A stretch of 16,583 bases of DNA from assembly GCA_965365465.1 (NCBI GenBank), contig CBDUBU010000059.1, positions 1 through 16,583 on the forward strand, read 5' to 3'. The position numbers and the translations under genes were made by a program. Below the pieces are notes generated by a model. That model was not told where the DNA came from. It did not search any database and was given only the letters and a program-made list of their open reading frames with translations. Below are positions 1 to 7,539 of the stretch, one piece after another; the stretch's first letter is position 1, and every line of letters starts with the position of its first letter. Source of the DNA: CBDUBU01 sp965365465. Lineage in GTDB: Bacteria; Bacteroidota; Rhodothermia; Rhodothermales; DASSAV01.

Positions 1-1556
1 GTGGTTGCGGCGCTGGAGGCGCCCCCGCCGTTCTGGGTGAAGTTAATCCCATAGTTCACACGAATCCACCATCGGGGATCCCGCTGATACCGTATCTGAA
101 GATAAGGTCGGATGGTGCGCGTCACGGGGTTTTGCAGAATGAGGTCTACCTGGTCGGTTTCGGTGGGGTAAGGCTGTCGGATATCGCGCGCCCCCTGCCA
201 CAGGACGAGAAAGCCGGGAGAGAGGGTCAGGCCCGGCGTCAGGGCATCTGCGAATACATCAGCGCCACCCGATATCAGAACGTAATCGCTGAACTGAGTA
301 GCCAGACCTCTATTCAAGTAAATGTATTTACCCTCTGGCTGGTGGGTATTATAGGTTCGGGCCGCGACAGTTTCCAGACGCAACCAGGCAGCGAGCCAGG
401 GGGCAAATCCGGCATAGTGTGCAGATCCTATCAAGGCAAAGGATCCTGGTTCTCCAGACTGGCTGAGTATGTCAAAGTCATCGATCAGGAGTTGTCCGTG
501 AATAGTTAGTTTTTGCACATAAGTCCACAGAAGACCGCTAATAAGTCCGTTATTCTCATCGTTCTTGGGAGCGTTGTCGACTTCAAAAGCGAGGATCTGC
601 AAAGGGTTCAGGTATTTGAGTGATATTCCGGAGTTTGCGCCGGAGTAGACGACAGACTCCATCAGAGACAGGTTAAAGAAACGGGAAGGCCGCCAGTCCA
701 GCCGATGTGCGGCCAGAAAGCGGCGCTTGTTTTGTCCGGTGTTGTCTTCAACGGCCCGTCCTGTGAAACGTCCGTCCTGCGTTATACTATCCAACTCTCC
801 GAGCAAGCTGCGCAGCGAAAAACGGTTGCCGCCCACGCTAAGATTGATCTGATCGTAGCTGCGGGGATTGCTGCTGATCAGTATTGCATTCTCGCCATGG
901 AGTCCCCACTGGTTGCTGAACCGCCCGGCGTAAACTGAAACGAAACGGCTATTGTATCCGAGGTAACTATTTTCGCTTCTGGTATAAAGCCTGTTGACGG
1001 CGTCAAGGCCATCAGGATCGGTATCATAGTACACATTATGCTGCACTTGCGCGTGGGCGATCACGGAGCCTTTTTCCAGGTATGCCTGGAGCGCGGCATT
1101 TGGGAATATGCGCAAGTCTCCTGCTTGCAGGGTTGACGTATTCCTGTCCAGAGGCCGCAATAGATCCAGGCGGTCGCTGTTCGTCATTGCCGAGCCGAAC
1201 TCAATTCCTGCTCCAAGCGTAGCCTCATCCTTATGGATGCGAACGGGCTTCAGCTCTTTCTCAAGGAGATGGAGCCATCGCAACTCAGTCTGCGACAACG
1301 CAGATCGGTCCAGATGCGCCAGCGCCGCGTTTATCTCTCCTTCAGTGTAAGGCAACGCCGTAGGGTGTAGCTGAAGCAAATGCCCATGACGTTGGAGCCT
1401 TTGTATGTACGTGTAGGTCCAGTCCTCTACAGGCACGAGCCGGTTCTGCTGGGCGCAAGCCTGTTGAAGGGGCAACGAGAAAGTGAAGGCCAGGAAGAAA
1501 ACACAGGTAATCCCGGGAAAAGGGAGCAGCCAACGCCAGAAACGGCGATACGGCAT
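1..1556 (-). CDS. Wzi-family capsule assembly outer-membrane protein, 3' end missing
   Basis: The minus-strand frame is open from an ATG at 1556 to the left edge, giving about 518 codons without a stop. The product starts with basic residues (MPYRRFWRW), then a hydrophobic stretch at about residues 10-30 and a likely signal peptidase I site after ACA (residues 33-35), so it should be exported. The mature part has short alternating segments rich in Tyr, Trp, Arg and Gly, with features such as SRFVSVYAGRFSNQWG and RTIRPYLQIRYQRDPRWWI that suit an outer-membrane beta barrel. Together with the overall pattern this resembles the Wzi-type capsule assembly family, which in known members helps attach capsule at the cell surface. 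The family call rests on pattern recognition. There is no clear Shine-Dalgarno. An in-frame GTG at 1583 is an alternative start, but the ATG gives the better signal peptide. It is divergent from a sugar-phosphate transferase, which supports a polysaccharide role. The C-terminus lies outside the window. Confidence 0.75.
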   Translation of the reverse strand, partial: MPYRRFWRWLLPFPGITCVFFLAFTFSLPLQQACAQQNRLVPVEDWTYTYIQRLQRHGHLLQLHPTALPYTEGEINAALAHLDRSALSQTELRWLHLLEKELKPVRIHKDEATLGAGIEFGSAMTNSDRLDLLRPLDRNTSTLQAGDLRIFPNAALQAYLEKGSVIAHAQVQHNVYYDTDPDGLDAVNRLYTRSENSYLGYNSRFVSVYAGRFSNQWGLHGENAILISSNPRSYDQINLSVGGNRFSLRSLLGELDSITQDGRFTGRAVEDNTGQNKRRFLAAHRLDWRPSRFFNLSLMESVVYSGANSGISLKYLNPLQILAFEVDNAPKNDENNGLISGLLWTYVQKLTIHGQLLIDDFDILSQSGEPGSFALIGSAHYAGFAPWLAAWLRLETVAARTYNTHQPEGKYIYLNRGLATQFSDYVLISGGADVFADALTPGLTLSPGFLVLWQGARDIRQPYPTETDQVDLILQNPVTRTIRPYLQIRYQRDPRWWIRVNYGINFTQNGGGASSAAT

Positions 1557-1902
1557 GATGCAGCGGGGGGAAGCATCCTGCACTATCGTTGACGAATAGC
1601 AGCGGACAGGGAAGTTATTACTTCTGTAGATCATAGCGCGTTACTGGCTGCAAGGAAGCGGCGGCTATGATACGGAATAACCAACGAGATCCGAAAGTCA
1701 GCGCCCGGTGACCCGGAGTTCTACCGCACCGCGAGAGTGTTGTGGAAAAACGGATCCCTTGTTTTGATGATGGCGGATGAATATGTTTACTGGATAGTAG
1801 GAATTGCCGGTACACCTGTGTCTCGAAGGAATCTTGCAAGCTTGTGATTATCCATGCGCCGTAACACACAGGCGGTGATGTTCATCTCACTACGGTTACA
1901 CT
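1557..1902. other. Divergent intergenic region, no gene recognised
   Basis: This 346-bp gap lies between the start codons of the Wzi-like gene (minus) and the sugar transferase (plus), so it should hold promoters for both. The only candidate I can point to for the plus strand is TTGTTT at 1759-1764 and TATGTT at 1782-1787, 17 bp apart, which is a weak match. An 83-codon minus-strand frame at 1618-1869 has no recognisable features. I see no tRNA, repeat or strong hairpin. Confidence 0.5.
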
Positions 1903-3369
1903 GTGTCCCGACGAACTGAACTCATAGCGCTGCTCTTTGCTGATGTTGCGGCGTTATTGGTTGCCAACCTGCTCTACAATCTGGCCCGTTTCAGGTGGGG
2001 GTGGTTGGGAGAATTTGAGGCTGCGCCGCCTCTGGAGGGCCTGATTGCTGCGAGCGCTGCGCTCTGTGTGTTCTGGCTGTTCATTTTTTTCTTTTTCGGT
2101 ATGTACCGGGAGCGGTATGCGGCCAGTCGATTTGATGAGCTGGTGTCTCTGGCAAAAGTCGTCACTGCAGGTTTTCTCATCCTGGTATTTCTCGTATATC
2201 TCGACTTGCTTCGTTCCGGCTCGACGAGGGCTGCCTTGTTCGTTTACTGGTCAAGCATTTACGGGATGGTTGCGGCGGATCGCATTATCGTGCGCTCTGT
2301 TCAGAAGGCGCTTATTCTACGAGGGTATGGAACGCACAAAGCCCTGATTGTGGGTTGGAGCGACCGTGTAGAGCAACTATACCAGGATGTCGCAAGATAT
2401 CCGGCGGCCGGGCTGAACATCATAGCTGCGATACAGATGCGACGTGATATTGCGCCGGAGCAGCCGGTATCTGTAGGATCTGTGGTTTATGAGGCCTCCG
2501 CAGGGGATGGGTCTAACGTACTAACAGCGCTGCCCGCCGCTGCCGAGATGCAATCTATTGAAGCACTTCCACGACTCATCGATGAATTGGGCGTACAGGA
2601 TGTATTGATTGCGCTCGGTTCAGACGATCATCGTCAGTTGCTGGATGTGCTACGGCTGTGCGATGGCAAGTCTGTGTCTCTCAAGCTGGTGCCCGACTTT
2701 TACACGTTGATCGGCGGTATGGCTCGTACGGAGCACATGTACGGCCTGCCACTCATCGAGGTGTTGCCGGAGCCAATGCCGGCATGGGAGCAGAGCACAA
2801 AAAGGCTTATCGACATTGTCGTATCCCTGGCCGTGTTAGCCGGCGGCTCGTTGTTCTGGATCGGGTTATCCCTTCTGATTCGGCTCACTTCAGCAGGGCC
2901 GGCCATTTACCGGCAACAGCGTGTCGGCCAGCACGGACGGGTTTTCACCATGTACAAGTATCGCACGATGCGCGATGACGCGGAGAAACATACCGGGCCA
3001 ATCTGGGCGAGCGAAAACGATCCCAGATATACAGCGATTGGCCGCTGGCTGCGTAAAACGCGCCTCGATGAGGTTCCGCAATTCTGGAATGTATTAAAAG
3101 GAGAGATGAGCTTGGTGGGACCGCGTCCAGAGAGACCTTTTTTTGTGGAAAAGCTGGCGAAAGAAATCCCGTTATACAACCGCCGGCACCGGGTAAAGCC
3201 CGGAATTACGGGATGGGCACAGGTGAAGTGGAAATACGATGAAAGCCTTGACGATGTCCGCCAAAAAGTTAAATACGATCTCTTCTACATAGAGAACGTA
3301 GGGTTACGTATGGATTTCAAGATTCTGTTTCATACACTGCAAACGACGCTGCTGGGCAAGGGGCAGTGA
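1903..3369 (+). CDS. Polyprenyl-phosphate hexose-1-phosphate transferase (exopolysaccharide-type initiating sugar transferase)
   Basis: This 488-residue membrane protein should start a surface polysaccharide repeat unit by moving a sugar-1-phosphate from a nucleotide sugar to undecaprenyl phosphate at the inner membrane. The N-terminus has several hydrophobic helices (about 5-26, 43-66, 85-104, 109-130). A Rossmann-like middle domain follows (about 143-290, with KALIVGW at 146-152). A further membrane segment at about 303-327 leads into the bacterial sugar transferase domain. That domain carries KYRTM (352-356), the catalytic Asp-Glu pair (389-390) in RLDEVPQFWNVLKGEMS, GPRPE (406-410) and KPGITGWAQV (432-441). 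Length and order match WbaP/EpsE-type enzymes; the exact sugar cannot be told. The start is a GTG; a stop at 1876-1878 leaves no in-frame ATG upstream, and the Shine-Dalgarno is weak. The divergent Wzi gene suggests a capsule or EPS locus. Confidence 0.93.
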   Translation: MSRRTELIALLFADVAALLVANLLYNLARFRWGWLGEFEAAPPLEGLIAASAALCVFWLFIFFFFGMYRERYAASRFDELVSLAKVVTAGFLILVFLVYLDLLRSGSTRAALFVYWSSIYGMVAADRIIVRSVQKALILRGYGTHKALIVGWSDRVEQLYQDVARYPAAGLNIIAAIQMRRDIAPEQPVSVGSVVYEASAGDGSNVLTALPAAAEMQSIEALPRLIDELGVQDVLIALGSDDHRQLLDVLRLCDGKSVSLKLVPDFYTLIGGMARTEHMYGLPLIEVLPEPMPAWEQSTKRLIDIVVSLAVLAGGSLFWIGLSLLIRLTSAGPAIYRQQRVGQHGRVFTMYKYRTMRDDAEKHTGPIWASENDPRYTAIGRWLRKTRLDEVPQFWNVLKGEMSLVGPRPERPFFVEKLAKEIPLYNRRHRVKPGITGWAQVKWKYDESLDDVRQKVKYDLFYIENVGLRMDFKILFHTLQTTLLGKGQ

Positions 3370-3443
3370 AGGTCTGCTGAGGATCGATAGATGCCTTCTT
3401 TAAGGATGTATTGCGACGGCTCTGTTTTTTTTCGTACACTGAT

Positions 3444-3487
3444 TCGCTTGTCTTATGCCGGCCGGTAAAGACGCAGAAAGCGATTTT
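3444..3487 (+). terminator. Possible intrinsic terminator after the sugar transferase
   Basis: The arms TCGCTT (3444-3449) and AAGCGA (3478-3483) pair around an inner stem GTCTT (3450-3454) / AAGAC (3468-3472), topped by GC-rich TGCCGG/CCGGTA. A TTTT tract follows at 3484-3487. The lower stem is broken by an unpaired GCAGA on one side, so this is only a plausible terminator. An upstream T8 run (3425-3432) has no convincing hairpin in front of it. Confidence 0.4.
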
Positions 3488-3567
3488 CCTGAAACAAGCC
3501 TTTCAACACGTAACGCAAAATCCGGAGGCAACGCTTAGACCGGGTTATGCGGCCATAATCTAAAGAT

Positions 3568-3573
3568 CGGAGG
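3568..3573 (+). promoter_or_regulatory. Strong Shine-Dalgarno of the MFS gene
   Basis: CGGAGG lies 4 nt before the ATG at 3578. It selects this start over a second in-frame ATG four codons later. Confidence 0.7.
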
Positions 3574-3577
3574 TCTC

Positions 3578-4849
3578 ATGAACAGAGCCATGAACGCTCG
3601 CCTGAGCCTGATGATGTTTCTCCAGTTTTTCGTCTGGGGAGCATGGTATACGACCGTTGCTGTGTACATGACCAGCCATGATATGGGGGATCTGACGCAA
3701 TGGCCTTACACGGTGAACCCCATTGCCGCTATCATAGCACCCTTTTTTCTTGGCCTGGTAGCGGATCGGTATTTTCCCACGGAAAAGGTACTCGGCGTAC
3801 TCCATCTCCTGGGAGGGGTCGTAATGCTGTTCGTTCCATCGGCAACAGGCGATCCCACGCTGTTCATTCTTCTGCTTCTGGCATACAACCTGTGCTACAT
3901 GCCTACACTGGGACTAGCCAACTCGCTTGCTTTTCACCATGTGACCGACCAGGAAAAGCAGTTTCCCCTGATCCGTGTGTTCGGAACGATTGGATGGATT
4001 GTGGCCGGTTTGTTTATCAGCTTCGTGCTGGGCATGTTTGTAACCGACCTTCCCGAAACGACCTCGTTGCCCCTTTATCTTACCGGCGTCGCCAGTCTAT
4101 TGCTAGGGGTGTACAGCTTTTCGCTGCCGCATACGCCTCCTTCCGCCGCCGGCGAACGTGTATCCGTTCGGAGCATCATCGGGGTTGACGCGCTGAAGCA
4201 ACTCGGAAGCCGGTCTTTCTACGTGTTCATCCTCAGTTCGATGCTCATCTGCATTCCGCTTGCCGCCTACTACAATTTCACACAGATATTTCTGGGCGCT
4301 GCCGGCTTTGAGCGCATCGCGGCAACGCAGACGCTCGGGCAGATGTCGGAGGTTGGCTTTATGCTGCTTATGCCGCTCTTTTTTGCGCGGCTAGGAGTCA
4401 AATGGATGTTGGTGGCGGGGATGGGCGGCTGGGTGTTACGCTACGCTCTGTTTGCGCTGGGCGCTCCAAGCGCCGTCGTATGGATGATCGTTTTTGGGAT
4501 TCTTCTGCACGGGATGTGTTATGACTTCTTCTTCGTGACAGGGCAAATCTATGTAGATAAAAAGTCGACGCCCGCTATACGCGGCCAGGCACAGGGCTTT
4601 CTGGTTCTTGTCACATATGGCGTTGGGCTTGGACTGGGGGCGCAAATTGCCGGTGCGTTGAATAATTGGCTGAAAGGGGCCTCCGACGCGCTCACGCTAG
4701 ATCAGTGGCAAACCTTCTGGATTTACCCCGCCGTTTTCGCTGCGCTCGTAATGATACTCTTCATGATCCTGTTCCGGGATCAGGTAAGTAACAGAGCCAC
4801 GAAAGCAGTGGGAGAACCACAAGTAACGAAAGCTATCTCGGTCGATTAG
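3578..4849 (+). CDS. Major facilitator superfamily transporter, nucleoside:H+ symporter (NupG/XapB-like) family
   Basis: The 423-residue protein is almost entirely hydrophobic helices, consistent with 12 membrane spans of the inner-membrane major facilitator fold. The N-terminal part (ARLSLMMFLQFFVWGAWYTT, residues 7-26) and the second half of the first lobe (YNLCYMPTLGLANSLAFHH, then FPLIRVFGTIGWI) closely match the NupG-like nucleoside symporter family as it occurs in Bacteroidetes. In this group such proteins are often named nucleoside permeases, but many sit next to sugar or cyclitol genes, so the substrate is open. The start has a strong Shine-Dalgarno. The E1 gene begins 38 bp after the stop on the same strand, so the two are probably co-transcribed, although no functional link between them is evident. 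Confidence 0.85.
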   Translation: MNRAMNARLSLMMFLQFFVWGAWYTTVAVYMTSHDMGDLTQWPYTVNPIAAIIAPFFLGLVADRYFPTEKVLGVLHLLGGVVMLFVPSATGDPTLFILLLLAYNLCYMPTLGLANSLAFHHVTDQEKQFPLIRVFGTIGWIVAGLFISFVLGMFVTDLPETTSLPLYLTGVASLLLGVYSFSLPHTPPSAAGERVSVRSIIGVDALKQLGSRSFYVFILSSMLICIPLAAYYNFTQIFLGAAGFERIAATQTLGQMSEVGFMLLMPLFFARLGVKWMLVAGMGGWVLRYALFALGAPSAVVWMIVFGILLHGMCYDFFFVTGQIYVDKKSTPAIRGQAQGFLVLVTYGVGLGLGAQIAGALNNWLKGASDALTLDQWQTFWIYPAVFAALVMILFMILFRDQVSNRATKAVGEPQVTKAISVD

Positions 4850-4887
4850 CACAGCAGGACTGCCTGGCGGAGACGCTCCGGGATGCT

Positions 4888-6876
4888 ATGGTTTTCTTTG
4901 CTAAACAGGCGCCGATGGGCCTTGATGCCGGCGCATTGTGCCGGTCTATGTTGCTTCCTCGCCTGATCGAGGAGAAGATGCTGCTCCTGATCCGTCAGGG
5001 GCGTATCGCAAAATGGTTCAGCGGGTACGGGCAAGAGGCAGTTGCGGTAGGGTGCGCTCTGGCGCTTCAGCCAGAAGATTACATACTGCCTTTGCATCGC
5101 AACCTCGGCGTATGGACGACGCGAGGAATTCCGCTACGCTCCTTATGTTGCCAGTTGATGGGGAAGGAGGGCGGGTTCACGAAGGGACGGGATCGAACAT
5201 TTCACTTCGGCATTCCGGAAAAGCGCATCATCGGGATGATCTCGCATCTGGCCGCCATGCTGCCTGTAGCCTGCGGGCTTGGGCTGGCGGCTCAACTCGA
5301 AGGTGAATCGTTCATTGCACTGGCTTTCGTGGGTGATGGCGCTACACGAGAAGGTGATTTTCACGAAGCATTGAACCTTGCGGCCGTGTGGAAATTGCCG
5401 GTCGTTTTTGTTGTTGAGAACAATGGTTATGGCCTTTCTACGCCCGTTCAGGAAGCCGTACCTGTCGAGAACATAGCTGACGCTGCCGCCGGATACGGAA
5501 TGCCGGGCGAAATAGTAGATGGAAACGATGTGTTTGCCGTGATAGCGGCAGTCAGTCGGGTTGCGCATCTGGCCCGATCCGGGGGCGGTCCTGCGCTTCT
5601 GGAAATGAAGACTTTTCGCGTTCGGGGGCACGAGGAAGCCTCCGGGACAAAGTACGTGCCCGATGCTTTGCTGGAGCAGTGGGCAGGAAAGGATCCTGTT
5701 GCCCGGTTGAATCGGCAGTTGGTGGAGGATGGACTGCTTACACAGGCAGCAGTAGACGAAGCCCACCGGGACCTATCCAAAATCGTAGAAGATGCCGTTG
5801 AATTCGCCCTCTCTCAACCAGAGGTGATTAGCACGGCGGAAGCCGAGAAAGCTGACCTTTTTGCGCCATCGTTCTCTGCTGCTTGTCTCCCCGAAGGTTC
5901 GCAATCGGAAAAGCGATTTATCGACGCCGTCAGCGACGGATTGCGACAGGCGATGCACGAAGACGAACGCGTCGTCCTTATGGGACAGGATATCGCTGAG
6001 TACGGCGGCGTTTTCAAGGTTACGAAAGGTCTCCTTGAACAATTTGGAAAAGCGCGGGTCCGAAACACGCCGATCATAGAAAGCGGCATTCTCGGGGCAG
6101 CAATGGGCCTTGCATTAGAGGGATTCAAGCCGGTCGTAGAGATGCAGTATGCCGACTTCGTTTCCTGCGGCTTTAATCAGATCGTCAACAACCTCGCCAC
6201 GACGCATTACCGCTGGGGAGCGTCCATCAACGTGACCATTCGCGCCCCTTTTGGAGGAAGCGTTGGAGCGGGTCCGTTTCATTCGCAATCTATGGAAGCC
6301 TGGTTTTGTCATGTCCCTGGCTTGAAGGTTATAGTTCCTGCGACGCCGCAGGACGCGAAGGGGTTATTGCTTGCGGCTATTCACGACCCGAATCCGGTAT
6401 TGTTTTTTGAACACAAATACCTGTACCGTGCCTTAAAAGGCAATGTGACTGATGACGTATTTCACGTTGAGATAGGGCAGGCACGTCTGGCCAGATCCGG
6501 TTCAGACTTAACAATCGTCACTTATGGAATTGGCGTGCTGTGGGCGCTTGAAGAGGCTGTGTATCAGGAAAACCAGGGGGTATCTCTCGAAGTCATTGAT
6601 CTGAGGACCCTAATTCCGTGGGATCGTCAAGCGGTGTTAGATTCCGTAGCGCGTACCAACCGGCTTCTCATACTTCATGAAGCCCCCAGGACAGGAGGCT
6701 TCGGGGCAGAGGTAGCTGCATCTATTACAGAAGAAGCGTTTGTCTGGCTCGATGCGCCCCCTGTTCGGGTGGGGTCAGAAGATATTCCGATTCCGTTTTC
6801 GATTGGACTTGAAAGAGAAGTGTATTCAGCTAAAGCGAAGCTCAGAGAAGCGATTACGAAAGTGCTCTCTTTCTAA
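4888..6876 (+). CDS. Thiamine-dependent 2-oxoacid dehydrogenase E1, fused alpha and beta subunits
   Basis: This 662-residue protein joins the alpha and beta chains of a 2-oxoacid dehydrogenase E1, the decarboxylating part of pyruvate or branched-chain 2-oxoacid dehydrogenase complexes. The alpha part (about 15-330) holds the thiamine diphosphate/Mg motif starting at GDGATREGDFHEALN (149-163) and ending in ENN (177-179). The beta part (about 342-662) holds MGQDIAEYGGVF (365-376), the Glu in PIIESGI (Glu398) expected to activate the thiamine ring, and the active-site His in GPFHSQS (His465). The fused form is common in Bacteroidetes, where it is usually annotated as branched-chain (2-oxoisovalerate) E1; the substrate cannot be fixed from sequence. 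No E2 or E3 gene lies in the window. The frame stays open upstream to near 4849, but the ATG at 4888 is the first ATG and leaves a normal N-terminus. The Shine-Dalgarno is poor. Confidence 0.93.
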   Translation: MVFFAKQAPMGLDAGALCRSMLLPRLIEEKMLLLIRQGRIAKWFSGYGQEAVAVGCALALQPEDYILPLHRNLGVWTTRGIPLRSLCCQLMGKEGGFTKGRDRTFHFGIPEKRIIGMISHLAAMLPVACGLGLAAQLEGESFIALAFVGDGATREGDFHEALNLAAVWKLPVVFVVENNGYGLSTPVQEAVPVENIADAAAGYGMPGEIVDGNDVFAVIAAVSRVAHLARSGGGPALLEMKTFRVRGHEEASGTKYVPDALLEQWAGKDPVARLNRQLVEDGLLTQAAVDEAHRDLSKIVEDAVEFALSQPEVISTAEAEKADLFAPSFSAACLPEGSQSEKRFIDAVSDGLRQAMHEDERVVLMGQDIAEYGGVFKVTKGLLEQFGKARVRNTPIIESGILGAAMGLALEGFKPVVEMQYADFVSCGFNQIVNNLATTHYRWGASINVTIRAPFGGSVGAGPFHSQSMEAWFCHVPGLKVIVPATPQDAKGLLLAAIHDPNPVLFFEHKYLYRALKGNVTDDVFHVEIGQARLARSGSDLTIVTYGIGVLWALEEAVYQENQGVSLEVIDLRTLIPWDRQAVLDSVARTNRLLILHEAPRTGGFGAEVAASITEEAFVWLDAPPVRVGSEDIPIPFSIGLEREVYSAKAKLREAITKVLSF

Positions 6877-7047
6877 AAAGCAACGTAGATCGAGACTTTT
6901 CCGTTGCAAGCTGGTAGTCTGAGGAGAAATGCTTGCATATTTTTCTGTTATGTTACACTGCGGCAAGCGCTTCCAGAGAAATCTCATTTGATTCTAGGTA
7001 TTGCATCTTGATATTTTCTAAGACCGTTGAGCATATACAAACTCCCT

Positions 7048-7053
7048 GGAGGG
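7048..7053 (+). promoter_or_regulatory. Strong Shine-Dalgarno of the CBM48 gene
   Basis: GGAGGG lies 7 nt before the ATG at 7061 and fixes that start. The AT-rich 6930-7045 stretch in front probably carries the promoter. A weak candidate is TTGATT at 6988-6993 with TATTTT at 7012-7017, 18 bp apart. Confidence 0.7.
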
Positions 7054-7060
7054 ATTTAAA

Positions 7061-7369
7061 ATGATCGAGAAGCAGCCGTCTAGTGCAAAAGCCAAAACAG
7101 TCAAGGTTACTTTTGCGCTTCCCGCCGATGTCGCCCAGAAGAGTGTTGCCATTGTAGGAGACTTTAATGATTGGGACAAAGCGAAGGATCAAATGAAGCT
7201 TGCGAAAGGCAAGGATGTCTGGAGCAAAACACTAACTTTGAAGAAAGGAAGTTCTTATCAGTTCCGCTATTATATTGATGAGGAACAATGGCGGAACGAT
7301 GAGAAGGCAGATCGCTACGCATCGAACCCGTTCTTTAGCGAGAATGGCGTAATAGACCTCGAAGGTTAA
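7061..7369 (+). CDS. Free-standing isoamylase early-set / CBM48 (AMPK-beta-like glycogen-binding) protein
   Basis: The 102-residue protein is a single immunoglobulin-like carbohydrate-binding domain with no catalytic part. It has VGDFNDWD (32-39), the hallmark of CBM48/AMPK-beta glycogen-binding domains, then Trp54, the YQFRYYID strand (66-73), Trp77, NDEKAD (79-84), Tyr86 and Asn89, all placed as in the family. Such domains usually precede branching or debranching enzymes. Short stand-alone versions are common in Bacteroidetes and are annotated as isoamylase early set domain proteins, with no settled function; glycogen or alpha-glucan binding is the natural guess. There is no signal peptide, so it should be cytoplasmic. 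A 184-bp gap separates it from the E1 gene, and its own strong Shine-Dalgarno suggests separate expression. No glycogen gene is nearby. Confidence 0.88.
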   Translation: MIEKQPSSAKAKTVKVTFALPADVAQKSVAIVGDFNDWDKAKDQMKLAKGKDVWSKTLTLKKGSSYQFRYYIDEEQWRNDEKADRYASNPFFSENGVIDLEG

Positions 7370-7401
7370 AGGCGGCAGCTCGGTCTGAAGTTGAGGCGCA
7401 G

Positions 7402-7476
7402 GCAACCACCTGCCTCATAGGAGGAAGTCTCTATGGCGAGAGATGAGATGCCTCTTTTTACGAGGCAGGTGGTTGC
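7402..7476. repeat. 15-bp perfect inverted repeat with a 45-nt loop
   Basis: GCAACCACCTGCCTC (7402-7416) is the exact reverse complement of GAGGCAGGTGGTTGC (7462-7476). Inside the loop a second copy of TGCCTC (7449-7454) can also pair with GAGGCA (7462-7467) around a 7-nt loop, so two mutually exclusive hairpins are possible. There is no T tract after either on the plus strand. It lies between convergent genes. It could be a termination or RNA-stability structure, or the remnant of a small mobile element. Confidence 0.75.
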
Positions 7477-7480
7477 GTAG
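7433..7480 (+). CDS. Possible 15-residue peptide inside the inverted repeat
   Basis: An ATG at 7433 opens a 15-codon frame ending in TAG at 7478-7480. The peptide would be MARDEMPLFTRQVVA. A consensus Shine-Dalgarno AGGAGG (7419-7424) lies 8 nt upstream, stronger than that of most genes here. Ribosomes on this frame would cover the right arm of the repeat and change the fold. The peptide is unlike anything I recognise, and a frame this short can arise by chance, so translation is only a possibility. Confidence 0.25.
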   Translation: MARDEMPLFTRQVVA

Positions 7481-7511
7481 TTCAGAAACCCGCCCGTCCG
7501 GATACGAGGAG

Positions 7512-7539
7512 AAAAAACGGCAGCTATTCCTTGCTGACC
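7512..7539 (-). terminator. Intrinsic terminator of the kinase-TerB operon, overlapping the TerB stop codon
   Basis: Read on the minus strand, GGTCAGC (7539-7533) pairs with GCTGCC (7524-7519), leaving the T unpaired, around the loop AAGGAATA, followed by G and a T6 run (7517-7512). The hairpin includes the last codons of the TerB-like gene. Stem length is modest, but the T tract is good. Confidence 0.55.

Noticed and set aside
1618..1869. 83-codon minus-strand frame in the gap between the Wzi-like and sugar transferase genes
   Set aside because: There is no Shine-Dalgarno, no recognisable domain and no protein-like pattern, and it fills a region expected to hold divergent promoters.
5143..5766. 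207-codon minus-strand frame opposite the E1 gene
   Set aside because: It is antisense to the thiamine-binding region of a clear enzyme, is rich in Cys and His, and has no family pattern.
6880..6907. GCAACG/CGTTGC hairpin after the E1 gene
   Set aside because: It has only 6 bp with a 16-nt loop and no T tract after it, so I do not call it a terminator.
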